NCBI GenBank assembly: GCA_936940865.1
Contig: CAKZJB010000061.1
Location: forward strand, 1-36,759
DNA: 36,759 nt
Direction: 5' to 3'
Origin: an uncultured Asticcacaulis sp.
GTDB lineage: Bacteria > Pseudomonadota > Alphaproteobacteria > Caulobacterales > Caulobacteraceae
The position numbers and the translations under genes were made by a program. Below, piece by piece: positions 8,138 through 16,871 of this stretch; positions within the stretch are counted from its first letter, which is position 1; every line of letters starts with the position of its first letter. The notes under the pieces are model-generated. The model ran no database searches. It was not told the origin of the DNA and saw only the letters and a program-made list of their open reading frames with translations.

Positions 8138-11100
8138 TGGCCCTGCTCCTTCTTCGACAGGCGCTTCTCGAGCCAGTCCACTTTTCTCATCTTGCGCACG
8201 ACGACACATTCATCCCGGTTCGCCCCGACCGTTCCGTAATAGTTGAAACCGTAGGCGAGCTGGGCGTAGCCGCCGATCATGTGGGTGGGTTTGGGAACGA
8301 CGCGCGTCACCGAGTTATGGATGCCGCCGCGCTGGCCGGTGATCTCGGAGCCCGGCGTGTTCACGATCTTCTCCTGGGCGTGGTACATGAAGATCGTGCC
8401 TTCGCGCATGCGCTGGGACACGACGGCCCGGGCGGTCAGGGCGCCGTTGGCATTGAAGACTTCGACCCAGTCGTTGTCCTCGATGCCGGCCTTCTTCGCG
8501 TCGACCTCGGACAGCCAGACGACCGGCCCGCCGCGGTTGAGCGTCAGCATGAGCAGGTTGTCGGAATAGGTCGAGTGGATGCCCCACTTCTGGTGCGGGG
8601 TGATGAAGTTGAGCACGATCTCGGGCTCGCCGTTCGTCTTCTCGCCCTGGACCCAGGTGGTCTTGAGGTCGACCGGCGGCTTATAGACGCAAAGGCCTTC
8701 GCCGAAGGCGCGCATCCACAGATGATCCTGATACAGCTGCTGGCGTCCGGTCAGGGTCCGCCATGGGATCAGCTCGTGGACGTTGGTATAGCCGGCATTG
8801 TAGCAGACGTGCTCGCTTTCGATGCCCGACCAGGTCGGCGACGAAATGATCTTGCGCGGCTGGGCGACGATGTCGCGGAAGCGGATCTTTTCGTCCTCCT
8901 TCGGCAAGGCCAGGTGGTCGTGCTTGCGGCCGGTCTGTTTTTCCAGGGCGCGCCACGACTTGACCGCGACCTCGCCGTTGGTTTCCGGCGCCAGCATCAT
9001 GATGGCCTCGGCGGCGTCGATGTCGCTTTCGATGCGCGCCAGGCCGAAGCTTGTCCCCTCCTCCGCCACGCGGCCGTTCAGGTCTTTGAGCGCATGAACC
9101 TCATGCTCGGTATTCCAGGCGATGCCCTTGCCGCCGTTTCCGGTTTTTTCCAGCAGCGGTCCCAGCGAGGTGAAGCGCTTGTAGAGGTTGGGATAGTCGC
9201 GCTCGACGACCGTCACCTGCGACATGGTCTTGCCCGGCACCGGCTCGCATTCACCGAGGTACCAGTCCCTGACATCGAACGGCTGGGCCATTTCGGCGGC
9301 GCTGTCGTGCTGGATGGGCGTCAGGACGACGTCCTTTTCGACGCCCAGCACTTCGGGCGCCACTTCGGAGAAGGTTTTCGCCAGCCCCTTGAAGATCGCC
9401 CAGTCCGAACGCGCTTCCCAGGCCGGGTCGACCGCGGCGGTCAGCGGGTGGATGAAGGGGTGCATGTCCGAGGTGTTGAGGTCGTGCTTTTCGTACCAGG
9501 TCGCCGTCGGCAGCACGATGTCGGAATATACGGCCGTCGTCGACATGCGGAAGTCGAGCGTGACCAGCAGGTCGAGCTTTCCCTCCGGTGCGTGGTCATG
9601 CCACACGACGTCGCGCGGCTTCTGCCGGCCGGTTTGTCCCAGGTCCTTGCCCTGCACGCCGTGGGTGGCGCCCAGGAGGTGCTTCAGGAAGTATTCGTGG
9701 CCCTTGCCCGACGACCCCAGCAGGTTCGAGCGCCACACGAACATGTTGCGCGGCCAGTTCACCGGCTTGTCCGGATCCATGCACGACAGCTTGAGCGAGC
9801 GGTCCTTCAGCGAGCGGACGACATAGTCCTTCGGATCGAGGCCGGCCTCGGCCGCCGCGCGCGCGATCTCCAGCGAATTGGTCTCCAGCGCCGGCGCCGA
9901 CGGCAACCAGCCCATGCGTTCGGCCTTGACGTTGAAGTCGATCAGGGCGCCGCTCCAGTCGCCATCCGGTGCGGTCGGCGACAACAGTTCGCCGGCCGAA
10001 ACCGTCTCGTAGCGCCACTGGTCGGTGTGGGCATAGAAGTAGGAGGTGCCGTTCTGCTGGCGCGGCGGCCTGGCCCAGTCGGTGGCGAAGGCGATCGGCG
10101 CCCAGCCCGTCTGCGGCCGCAGCTTTTCCTGGCCGACATAGTGCGACCAGCCGCCGCCCGACTGCCCGACGCAGCCGCACATGACCAGCATGTTGATCAC
10201 CGCGCGGTAGTTCATGTCCATATGGAACCAGTGGTTCATCGCCGCGCCGATGATGACCATGGACTTGCCGTTGGTCTTTTCGGCGTTCGACGCAAAGCCG
10301 CGCGCCACGGCGATGATCTTGTCGCGCGGCACCGTGGTGATCGCCTCGGCCCAGGCCGGCGAATAGGGTTCCGGGTCGTTGAAGGTCTTCGGCATGAAAT
10401 CGCCGCCGAAACCCTGGTCGACGCCGTAATTGGCCAGGAACAGGTCGTAGACGCAGGCGACTATCGCCTCGCCTTCCTTCAGTTGCAGCCGCTTGACGGG
10501 CACGTTGCGCACCAGAACGTCCGGATGGTCCGTGGATGCGAAGCCGTTGCTGGCCGTGTTGGCGAAATACGGGAAACCGACGCCCTCGACGCCGTCGTGG
10601 ATATCCTTGAAGCCAAGGCGCAGGCGGGTATCCGCGCCGCCGCCGTCCTTTTCCTCGAGGTTCCACTTGCCGTCATCGCCCCAGCGGAATCCGATCGAGC
10701 CCTGCGGCACGACGATCCTGCCGGTCGTCTCGTCGATGGCGACCGTCTTCCAGTCCGGATTGTTGGCCTCATGCAGGTCGCCCACGAAGTCCGAGGCGCG
10801 CAGCAGGCGCTCGGGGATGAGATAGCCGTCCTTCTTCACCAGCCGCACCAGCATCGGCAGGTCCGAATACTTGCGCAGGTAGTCGCGGAAGTACGGCACC
10901 TGACGGTCCTGGTGGAACTCCTTCAGGATGACGTGGCCGAACGCCATGCCGAGCGCCGCGTCGGTGCCCTGCTTGACCGCCAGCCAGACGTCGCCGAACT
11001 TGGACGCCTCGGAATAGTCGGGACAGATGACCGCCGACTTGACGCCCTTGTAGCGCGCCTCGGTGTAGAAGTGCGCGTCGGGCGTCCGCGTCTGGGGCAC

Positions 11101-11865
11101 GTTCGAGCCCCACAGCAGCAGGAAGCCGGAATTATACCAGTCGGCCGATTCCGGCACGTCGGTCTGCTCGCCCCAGGTCTGCGGTGACGACGGCGGCAGG
11201 TCGCAATACCAGTCGTAGAACGAGCCGCAGACGCCGCCGAGCAGTTGCAGGTAGCGCGCGCCCGCCGCATAGGACACCATGGACATGGCCGGGATGGGCG
11301 AGAAGCCGAAGACGCGATCGGGGCCATGGTGTTTGACCGTATAGGCGTTGGCTGCGGCGATGATCTCATTGACCTCGTCCCACCGGGCGCGGACGAAACC
11401 GCCGGCGCCGCGCATCTTGACGTAGGAGTCACGGACCCGGGCGTCCGCCTGGATCGAGGCCCAGGCGGCCACGGGCGACAGCCTCGCACGCGCCGCCCGC
11501 CATGCCTTGAGCAGGCGCGAACGGATCAGCGGATACTTCACCCGGTTGGCCGAGTAGAGATACCAGCTGTAGCTGGCGCCGCGGGCGCAGCCGCGCGGTT
11601 CATGGTTCGGCAGGTCCGGCCGCGTGCGCGGATAATCGGTCTGCTGGGTTTCCCAGGTGACGATGCCGCCCTTGACATAGATCTTCCACGAGCACGAACC
11701 GGTGCAGTTCACCCCATGGGTGGAGCGCACGATCTTGTCGTGCCGCCAGCGGTCGCGGTAGGCGTCTTCCCAGGTGCGGTCGTCGTCGTTGAGGACGCCA
11801 TGGCCCTTCGAAAAGGTCTGGGTCCGGCGCTTGAAGAAGGCGAGACGGTCGAGCGTGTGTGACAT
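8134..11865 (-). CDS. narG: Respiratory nitrate reductase alpha subunit (Mo-bisMGD)
   Basis: The 1243-residue catalytic subunit that reduces nitrate to nitrite on the cytoplasmic face of the membrane, with energy conserved through NarI. His50, Cys54, Cys58 and Cys93 (THGVNCTGSC and RGCARGAS) ligate the FS0 cluster. Asp222 in WYCDLPP corresponds to the molybdenum ligand of E. coli NarG. The length nearly equals E. coli NarG (1247). There is no Tat signal beyond the usual NarG remnant, so it is the membrane-bound cytoplasmic type and not Nap. ATG at 11865 lies 2 nt after the narK2 stop with only a weak ribosome site, suggesting coupling. The frame continues upstream through narK2 but is not coding there. 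Confidence 0.97.
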   Translation of the reverse strand: MSHTLDRLAFFKRRTQTFSKGHGVLNDDDRTWEDAYRDRWRHDKIVRSTHGVNCTGSCSWKIYVKGGIVTWETQQTDYPRTRPDLPNHEPRGCARGASYSWYLYSANRVKYPLIRSRLLKAWRAARARLSPVAAWASIQADARVRDSYVKMRGAGGFVRARWDEVNEIIAAANAYTVKHHGPDRVFGFSPIPAMSMVSYAAGARYLQLLGGVCGSFYDWYCDLPPSSPQTWGEQTDVPESADWYNSGFLLLWGSNVPQTRTPDAHFYTEARYKGVKSAVICPDYSEASKFGDVWLAVKQGTDAALGMAFGHVILKEFHQDRQVPYFRDYLRKYSDLPMLVRLVKKDGYLIPERLLRASDFVGDLHEANNPDWKTVAIDETTGRIVVPQGSIGFRWGDDGKWNLEEKDGGGADTRLRLGFKDIHDGVEGVGFPYFANTASNGFASTDHPDVLVRNVPVKRLQLKEGEAIVACVYDLFLANYGVDQGFGGDFMPKTFNDPEPYSPAWAEAITTVPRDKIIAVARGFASNAEKTNGKSMVIIGAAMNHWFHMDMNYRAVINMLVMCGCVGQSGGGWSHYVGQEKLRPQTGWAPIAFATDWARPPRQQNGTSYFYAHTDQWRYETVSAGELLSPTAPDGDWSGALIDFNVKAERMGWLPSAPALETNSLEIARAAAEAGLDPKDYVVRSLKDRSLKLSCMDPDKPVNWPRNMFVWRSNLLGSSGKGHEYFLKHLLGATHGVQGKDLGQTGRQKPRDVVWHDHAPEGKLDLLVTLDFRMSTTAVYSDIVLPTATWYEKHDLNTSDMHPFIHPLTAAVDPAWEARSDWAIFKGLAKTFSEVAPEVLGVEKDVVLTPIQHDSAAEMAQPFDVRDWYLGECEPVPGKTMSQVTVVERDYPNLYKRFTSLGPLLEKTGNGGKGIAWNTEHEVHALKDLNGRVAEEGTSFGLARIESDIDAAEAIMMLAPETNGEVAVKSWRALEKQTGRKHDHLALPKEDEKIRFRDIVAQPRKIISSPTWSGIESEHVCYNAGYTNVHELIPWRTLTGRQQLYQDHLWMRAFGEGLCVYKPPVDLKTTWVQGEKTNGEPEIVLNFITPHQKWGIHSTYSDNLLMLTLNRGGPVVWLSEVDAKKAGIEDNDWVEVFNANGALTARAVVSQRMREGTIFMYHAQEKIVNTPGSEITGQRGGIHNSVTRVVPKPTHMIGGYAQLAYGFNYYGTVGANRDECVVVRKMRKVDWLEKRLSKKEQGQ

Positions 11866-11867
11866 GG

Positions 11868-13277
11868 TTACTCGGCGGGCTTGAAGGTGGAGGCAGGCGC
11901 GCCGCCGCGGAGCAGCGAGCCCTTGCGGGCATAGGCGGCCCAGTTCAGGGCGGCGCAGGTGACGTAGAAAACCAGGAAGACCAGAAGCGCCGTGTTCGGG
12001 TTGCCGGTGTCCTTCATCGACTGGCCGAAGGCCATCGGTATGAAGACGCCGCCGAAGGCGCCGAAGGCCGAGGTAAAGCCGACGATGCCGGCGCTTTCCA
12101 TTTCCGAGGCCTTCAGGCGCTCGGCCGGACTGGCCTGGGGCATCAGTCGCGGCATGCTGGCCCGGACGATGGCGGGGATCATCTGGAAGGTCGAGGCGTT
12201 GCCGACGCCCGTCCAGAAGAACAGCCACATGAAGCTGGCGAAGAAGATTTGAAAATTCGCCGGGCCGCCGAAGGCGCCAACGCCCCGCAAGGTGCACACC
12301 ACACCCAGGATCAGCGCGAAGAACGTGACCTGGGTGACGTTCTGACCGCCCCACTTATCCGAGATCCAGCCGGTGAGCGCGCGCGACAGGGCGCCGACCA
12401 GCGGTCCCAGGAAGGCGATCTTGAGCACCATGACGTCGGGGAACAGGGTCTTGGAGAGAAGCGGGAACGCCGCCGAAAAGCCGATGAACGAGCCGAAGGT
12501 CCCCAGATACAGCCAGCACATAAGCCAGTTGTGCGCGCGGCGAAAGACGACCGACTGGGCCTTGAAAGACGCCCTGGCGGTCGAGATGTCGTTCATGCCG
12601 AGCCATGCCGCGGCGGCGGCCGCGACGATGAACGGCACCCATATGAAGCCGGCATTCTGCAGGTAGAGCTGGCTTTCGACGCCCTTGTCGTGGACCGCGT
12701 GGCCGGCGCCGAACACCGGCGCGAACAGGCCGCTGGTGATCACCACGGGCACGGCGAACTGCATGATGCTGACGCCCAGGTTGCCGAACCCGGCGTTGAT
12801 GGCCAGGGCGTTGCCCTTCTGCGCCTTCGGGAAGAAGAAGCCGATATTGCTCATCGACGAGGCGAAGTTGCCGCCGCCGAAACCGCACAGGAGGGCCAGG
12901 ATGACGAAGACCAGATAGGGCGTCCCGGGATGCTGGACGGCGACGCCGATACCGATGGCGGGGACGGCCAGGGACAGGGTCGTCAGCACGGTCCACAGGC
13001 GGCCGCCCAGGATCGGCACCATGAAGCTGTAGAAGACGCGTAAGGTGGCGCCGGACAGGGCCGGAAGCGCCGTCAGCCAGAACAGCTGGTCGGTCGAGAA
13101 GGTAAAGCCCACCAGCTTCAGCTTGGCGACGACGACCGACCACACCATCCAGACGGCAAAGGCCAGGAGCAGGTTGGGCACCGAAATCCACAGGTTGCGG
13201 GCGGCGACGGCGCGGCCCTTCCCGGCCCAGTATTGCGGATCCTCCGGTTTCCAGTCCGTGAGAACATGTCTTGCCAT
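11868..13277 (-). CDS. narK2: Nitrate/nitrite transporter, NarK2 type (MFS)
   Basis: A 469-residue major-facilitator protein with about 12 membrane segments. It resembles E. coli NarK from the first residues (LTDWKPEDPQYW, ARNLWISVPNLLLAF). The nitrate-signature helix is visible as GGGNFASSMSNIGFFFPK, and a second glycine-rich nitrate motif lies in INAGFGNLGVSIMQ. By similarity it is the nitrate/nitrite antiporter partner of the NarK1/NarK2 pair, which exports nitrite made by NarG. The start is ATG at 13277 with AAGGAGA 8 nt upstream. It lies 12 nt after narK1 and 2 nt before narG, so it is part of the same operon. Confidence 0.92.
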   Translation of the reverse strand: MARHVLTDWKPEDPQYWAGKGRAVAARNLWISVPNLLLAFAVWMVWSVVVAKLKLVGFTFSTDQLFWLTALPALSGATLRVFYSFMVPILGGRLWTVLTTLSLAVPAIGIGVAVQHPGTPYLVFVILALLCGFGGGNFASSMSNIGFFFPKAQKGNALAINAGFGNLGVSIMQFAVPVVITSGLFAPVFGAGHAVHDKGVESQLYLQNAGFIWVPFIVAAAAAAWLGMNDISTARASFKAQSVVFRRAHNWLMCWLYLGTFGSFIGFSAAFPLLSKTLFPDVMVLKIAFLGPLVGALSRALTGWISDKWGGQNVTQVTFFALILGVVCTLRGVGAFGGPANFQIFFASFMWLFFWTGVGNASTFQMIPAIVRASMPRLMPQASPAERLKASEMESAGIVGFTSAFGAFGGVFIPMAFGQSMKDTGNPNTALLVFLVFYVTCAALNWAAYARKGSLLRGGAPASTFKPAE

Positions 13278-13289
13278 TGTGAAGTCTCC

Positions 13290-14615
13290 TTACGACTTGC
13301 TGGCGGGCGCCTGTCCCATGCCCTGGAGTTCGGGCAGTTCGGGCAGCGACGAAATTTCGGGGAAACGGGCCTGTTCCATGCGGCGGATGGCGAAGTGCAT
13401 CCACAGGAGCGCCGTGCCGACCAGGGCGAACAGCAGCATGAAGCAGCTGGTCCACACGCCCGTAAGGTCGTTGAGGATGCCGAAGGCGATCGGCAGAACG
13501 AAGCCGCCGATGCCGCCGATCATGCCCACGAGGCCGCCGACCGAACCGATGCGGTCGGGATAATAGACGGGGATGTGCTTGTAGACCGCTGCCTTGCCGA
13601 GGCTCATGAAGAAGCCGAGCACGAAGATGATGACGGTGAAGGGCACGATGCCGGTCGCCAGACGGAAGGCGATCGGACCGCGCACGCCGTCGACGACGTA
13701 GGTGGTGGGCGGATAGGCCAGCAGGAAGCAGCAGACCAGGCTGATGCCGAAGGTCAGGTACATGACCTTGCGCGCGCCGATCCTGTCGGCCAGCGCTCCC
13801 CCGACCGCGCGGAACAGCGACGCCGGGATCGAATAGGCCGCCGCGAACAGGCCGGCCGTCCTGAGGTCCAGGCCATAGACGCCGACCAGATAGTGCGGCA
13901 GCCACAGGGCCAGGGCGACGAAGCCGCCGAAGACGAAGAAATAGTAGAGGGCAAAGCGCCACACCTGCAGGTTCTTCAGGGGCTGGAGTTGCTTCAGCAC
14001 CGACACGGGCTTCGCCCCGACCTGGCGGCGCGCCACCAGGTCGGGGTCGTCACGGGTAATAAGGAAGGAGACGACGGCGATCGCCGCCAGCCCGGCCGCC
14101 CAGGTCTGGGCGACCATGGTCCAGCCGAACGCCGCCATGACGATCGGCGCGGCGATCTTCGTGAAGGCGGCACCGATATTGCCCGCACCGAAGATCCCCA
14201 GAACCGTGCCTTGCCGTTCCTTGGGATAGAAGCGCGACACATAGGCGACCCCGACCGCGAAGCCGCCGCCGGCGATACCGACCCCCAAGGCCGCCAGGAG
14301 GAACTGCGGATAGGTGTGCGCATATGACAGCATGAAGGTCGCCGCCGCGGCGGCCAGCATGACCAGCAGGTTGACGACGCGGCCGCCGATCTGGTCGGTC
14401 CAGACCCCCAGAAAGATGCGCGACAGGGAACCGGTCAGGATCGGCGTGCCGGCCAGCAGGCCGAACTCGGCCTCCGTAAGATGGAGGTCCGCCTTTATCT
14501 TCACGCCGATGATGGCGAAGATCGTCCAGACGGCAAAGCAGCCGGTGAACGAAATCGTACTGGCCCAAAGCGCGGTTGCCGCGCCTGGCGCCGGGGGTTG
14601 CCTGAGCTGAGACAT
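13290..14615 (-). CDS. narK1: Nitrate transporter, NarK1 type (MFS)
   Basis: A 441-residue major-facilitator protein with about 12 membrane segments. It is shorter and differs from its neighbour, matching the NarK1/NasA-like nitrate:proton symporter branch. Markers are LLAGTPILTGSLSRIFLGVW, the signature AGGGFAVGVAYVSRFYPKE and GAGNIGAAFTK. The pairing of NarK1 (proton-driven nitrate entry to start respiration) and NarK2 (exchange) is known from Paracoccus and Pseudomonas. I prefer ATG at 14615, with GGCAGGT 6 nt upstream, over a GTG 15 bases earlier. It is the first gene of the nar transcript, behind the FNR boxes at 14706 and 14816. Confidence 0.92.
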   Translation of the reverse strand: MSQLRQPPAPGAATALWASTISFTGCFAVWTIFAIIGVKIKADLHLTEAEFGLLAGTPILTGSLSRIFLGVWTDQIGGRVVNLLVMLAAAAATFMLSYAHTYPQFLLAALGVGIAGGGFAVGVAYVSRFYPKERQGTVLGIFGAGNIGAAFTKIAAPIVMAAFGWTMVAQTWAAGLAAIAVVSFLITRDDPDLVARRQVGAKPVSVLKQLQPLKNLQVWRFALYYFFVFGGFVALALWLPHYLVGVYGLDLRTAGLFAAAYSIPASLFRAVGGALADRIGARKVMYLTFGISLVCCFLLAYPPTTYVVDGVRGPIAFRLATGIVPFTVIIFVLGFFMSLGKAAVYKHIPVYYPDRIGSVGGLVGMIGGIGGFVLPIAFGILNDLTGVWTSCFMLLFALVGTALLWMHFAIRRMEQARFPEISSLPELPELQGMGQAPASKS

Positions 14616-14705
14616 AAGGTGACCTGCCACCGGATCCGGCTCGATGCCGTGACAGCGTGTTACGTCATCCCGGTCCGGGGACGCTTGATCTCATCCTGGA
14701 GACAC

Positions 14706-14719
14706 TTGATAGACATCAA
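14706..14719. promoter_or_regulatory. FNR/DNR-type box 1 (nar side)
   Basis: TTGATAGACATCAA is a perfect TTGAT-N4-ATCAA palindrome. Its near edge is 91 bases upstream of the narK1 start. A further TTGAT half-site occurs at 14685-14689. Control of the nar operon by this box is inferred from position. Confidence 0.85.
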
Positions 14720-14815
14720 TCCGGATGACCAATCTCGTCATTCCGGATCCGAGAGCCCAACTCCCGCAAGGCGTTCAAGTATAATTACGGTTTCCGGCGA
14801 AATTTCAGGCCTTTA

Positions 14816-14829
14816 TTGATCCACATCAA
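14816..14829. promoter_or_regulatory. FNR/DNR-type box 2 (middle)
   Basis: TTGATCCACATCAA is a second perfect match, centred 110 bases from box 1 and 82 bases from box 3. It could serve either direction. The AT-rich minus-strand TATACT at 14778-14783 lies on its narK1 side. Confidence 0.85.
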
Positions 14830-14866
14830 TTCAGATTCACTTGTCTTCTGTTCCATGAAGCCGGCC

Positions 14867-14882
14867 TACGTACATGTACGTA
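14867..14882. promoter_or_regulatory. Perfect 16-bp palindrome between boxes 2 and 3
   Basis: TACGTACATGTACGTA is exactly self-complementary and lies between two FNR-type boxes, about 80 bases ahead of the regulator gene. It is not an FNR, Crp or LacI consensus. It may be an operator for an unidentified dimeric repressor or activator; function is unknown. Confidence 0.5.
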
Positions 14883-14897
14883 CGCATTCAAACCAAA

Positions 14898-14911
14898 TTG
14901 ACATTTATCAA
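14898..14911. promoter_or_regulatory. FNR/DNR-type box 3 (regulator side)
   Basis: TTGACATTTATCAA matches the consensus at 9 of 10 positions and ends 47 bases before the ATG of the Crp/Fnr-family gene. The position suggests autoregulation, either activation from a start site close to the ATG or repression. Confidence 0.75.
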
Positions 14912-14958
14912 TCGGAACGCGAACCTTCCCGCCTGTTCTGTCCAGTGGGGCCACGTCC

Positions 14959-15729
14959 ATGAAAGCCGCCGATCTCGAGCGCATCCGCAGCCTGCAATTG
15001 TTTTCCGGGATGTCGGAAGATCAGTTCAACGACGTAACGCAGGGCGCCTATCTCCAGACCTTTCCGGCCGGCCTTACGCTGCTCTACGAAGGCGATCCGG
15101 TGGACTTCCTCTATATCCTGATGGATGGCGCCGTCGAACTTCAGGGCACCTGGAACGACAAGGAAAGCACCCTGGCCATCCTGCGGCCGATTTCGACCTT
15201 CATTTTGGCCGCGGTCGTGCTCGAGGCCAACGCGCTGATGTCGGCCCGCACCCTGGAAAAGTCGCAGATCCTGATGATCCCGGCCGAAGCCTTTCGCCGC
15301 ATCATGGCCGAAGACGCCGCTTTCGCGGTCTCTGTGGCGCGCGAAGTCTCCGGTTGCTATCGCGGCCTGGTTCGCTCCATCAAGAACCAGAAGCTGCGCA
15401 ACGGCACCGAGCGGCTGGCCAACTATATTCTCACGCAGCAGGTGCGGCAGGGCAATCCCGACGTCGTCGTCATTCCCCACGAAAAGCGCACGCTCGCCTC
15501 CCTGCTGGGCATGACGGCGGAAAACCTGTCGCGCGCCTTTGCGCAACTGGCCGACTACGGGATCGAGGTCCATGGCGCGGAAATCCGGATTCTGCGCCCC
15601 GTGCCGTTGCGGCGGCTGGCCAAGCCGAACCCTCTGCTCGACAACCACGCGCCTCCTGGCATGGGCGGGAGTGGCAAGGCGGAAAAGGAAATGTGGCCGC
15701 CGTCCCTGGGAATGGCCGGCAGGGCCTGA
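14959..15729 (+). CDS. Crp/Fnr-family regulator, DNR/NarR-like
   Basis: A 256-residue transcription factor with an N-terminal cyclic-nucleotide-binding-type beta-roll (about residues 8-120), a long dimer helix, and a C-terminal winged helix. The recognition helix reads MTAENLSRAFAQL. Glu188, Ser191 and Arg192 form the E-x-x-S-R pattern by which FNR-type proteins read TTGAT. Only one cysteine (in SGCYRG) is present, so it cannot hold FNR's [4Fe-4S] cluster. A heme/NO or nitrate/nitrite-responsive DNR/NarR role is likely. The tail after about residue 220 is a glycine/lysine-rich extension. The ribosome site is weak (AGTGGGG). Its stop abuts the convergent moaA stop. It is the probable local controller of the boxes in this island. 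Confidence 0.9.
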   Translation: MKAADLERIRSLQLFSGMSEDQFNDVTQGAYLQTFPAGLTLLYEGDPVDFLYILMDGAVELQGTWNDKESTLAILRPISTFILAAVVLEANALMSARTLEKSQILMIPAEAFRRIMAEDAAFAVSVAREVSGCYRGLVRSIKNQKLRNGTERLANYILTQQVRQGNPDVVVIPHEKRTLASLLGMTAENLSRAFAQLADYGIEVHGAEIRILRPVPLRRLAKPNPLLDNHAPPGMGGSGKAEKEMWPPSLGMAGRA

Positions 15730-16722
15730 TCAGCCGCCCAGTTCGGCCAGCCGTCTCAGGTCCCCAGGCACATTGTCGTGCAGGCGGTGCCCGGCCGCCT
15801 TGCCCGCAAGGGCCGTGGCGATCCGCTCGCGCAATTCGACCTGCTGTTCGTCATCCTGCAGCAGATCGCGAAGATCGACCCCGCCTTCCCCGAACAGACA
15901 CAGCCTCAGCTTGCCGCGCGCCGTGACCCGCAGGCGGTTGCAGCTGTCGCAGAATCCCGGCGCATAGGGCGCGATCACCCCGATCCGTCCGGCATGATCC
16001 GGGTGGCCGTACTCCACGGCCGGTCCCCCGTCGGAGGCACGTCCGGCCGGCGCCCAGCCGCGGTCCGTCAACCAGTCGACGACGGCGCGGCCGGATACGT
16101 GGTTCGCGGCGAAATAGTCCGCATTGTCCCCGGTGCGCATCAGTTCGATGAACCGGACCGCGACGGGCCTGTCCTTCACGTAGTCGGCCCAGGCCTGAAA
16201 ACCAGCCTCCGCCGTCGCCCTGAGCAGGACGGAATTGACCTTGACCGACGCGAAGCCGAGCGCCAGGCCGCTGTCGATTCCCGCCAGCACCCCGGCCAGG
16301 CGATCGTGTCCGGTGATCGCCCGGAACGTATTTTCATCGAGGGAATCGACGCTGACATTGAGGTGGCTGAGACCGGCCGCGCGCCACCGGGCGGCCTTGC
16401 GCGCCAGGTTCCAACCGTTCGTCGTCATGGCGATCTTGGCGATGCCGGGCACGGCGGCAATCGCTTCGATGATGTCCGGAAGATCCGGCCTGACGGCCGG
16501 TTCCCCGCCCGTCAGGCGGATCTTGACCACGCCGAGACCGGCCAGGCCGCGGGCCAGGTTGGAGATTTCGCCGGGGCTGAGGACGTGCAGCGGCCCGGTC
16601 TTCTTCCATCCATCGGGCAGGCAGTAGGTGCAGCGGAAGTTGCAGACTTCGGTGATCGAGAGCCTGACGTAGCTGAACCGCCGGCCATACCGGTCAATAA
16701 GTGGATCGATGCCGGACGCCAT
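15730..16722 (-). CDS. moaA: GTP 3',8-cyclase, molybdenum cofactor step 1
   Basis: A 330-residue radical-SAM enzyme that, with MoaC, turns GTP into cyclic pyranopterin for the molybdenum cofactor needed by NarG. The first cluster is Cys27, Cys31 and Cys34 (CNFRCTYC). The second is CDSCNRLRVTARGKLRLC near the C terminus. The protein ends in the double glycine (LAELGG) that MoaA needs for activity. The start is ATG at 16722 with ACGGAG 5 nt upstream; the longer frame to 16875 covers the promoter region. It is convergent with the regulator with no bases between the stops. A moaA copy linked to nar is also seen in Pseudomonas aeruginosa (moaA1), where it supplies cofactor during nitrate respiration. 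Confidence 0.95.
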   Translation of the reverse strand: MASGIDPLIDRYGRRFSYVRLSITEVCNFRCTYCLPDGWKKTGPLHVLSPGEISNLARGLAGLGVVKIRLTGGEPAVRPDLPDIIEAIAAVPGIAKIAMTTNGWNLARKAARWRAAGLSHLNVSVDSLDENTFRAITGHDRLAGVLAGIDSGLALGFASVKVNSVLLRATAEAGFQAWADYVKDRPVAVRFIELMRTGDNADYFAANHVSGRAVVDWLTDRGWAPAGRASDGGPAVEYGHPDHAGRIGVIAPYAPGFCDSCNRLRVTARGKLRLCLFGEGGVDLRDLLQDDEQQVELRERIATALAGKAAGHRLHDNVPGDLRRLAELGG

Positions 16723-16810
16723 CTTTACTCCGTTTCGCGGCGTCAACGGGCCGCCACGGCACCATAGAAGGCCTGGCCGGGACAGGGTTTGACATGACCC
16801 TTGCGGCCGC

Positions 16811-16824
16811 TTGACTATAGTCAA
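16811..16824. promoter_or_regulatory. FNR/DNR-like palindrome between moaA and ric
   Basis: TTGACTATAGTCAA is a perfect inverted repeat. It differs from TTGAT-N4-ATCAA only in the symmetric inner bases (C and G). It lies between the divergent moaA and ric/ytfE genes and may serve both. A TATTTT (16842-16847) on the plus strand could be a -10 element, though its distance is slightly short for a class II site. Confidence 0.6.
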
Positions 16825-16871
16825 GCCGTAGCGGCGCGGCGTATTTTTCCCGCCGCAACGGGGCAAGTTTA

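Larger units (their letters stand above)
14616..14958. promoter_or_regulatory. Divergent control region of the nar operon and the Crp/Fnr regulator
   Basis: This gap separates narK1 (minus) from the regulator gene (plus). It contains three FNR/DNR-type boxes and a perfect 16-base palindrome, listed separately. A TATAAT sequence occurs on the plus strand at 14780-14785, and the overlapping minus-strand TATACT lies at 14778-14783. Neither sits at a textbook distance from a box, so the actual start sites cannot be assigned from sequence. No NarL-type heptamer cluster was recognised. Confidence 0.7.

Noticed and set aside
8137-11187. Open frame of about 1000 codons on the plus strand across narG
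   Set aside because: It is antisense to a complete, motif-perfect narG. Long mirrored frames are expected in high-GC coding DNA, and the product is low-complexity without domains.
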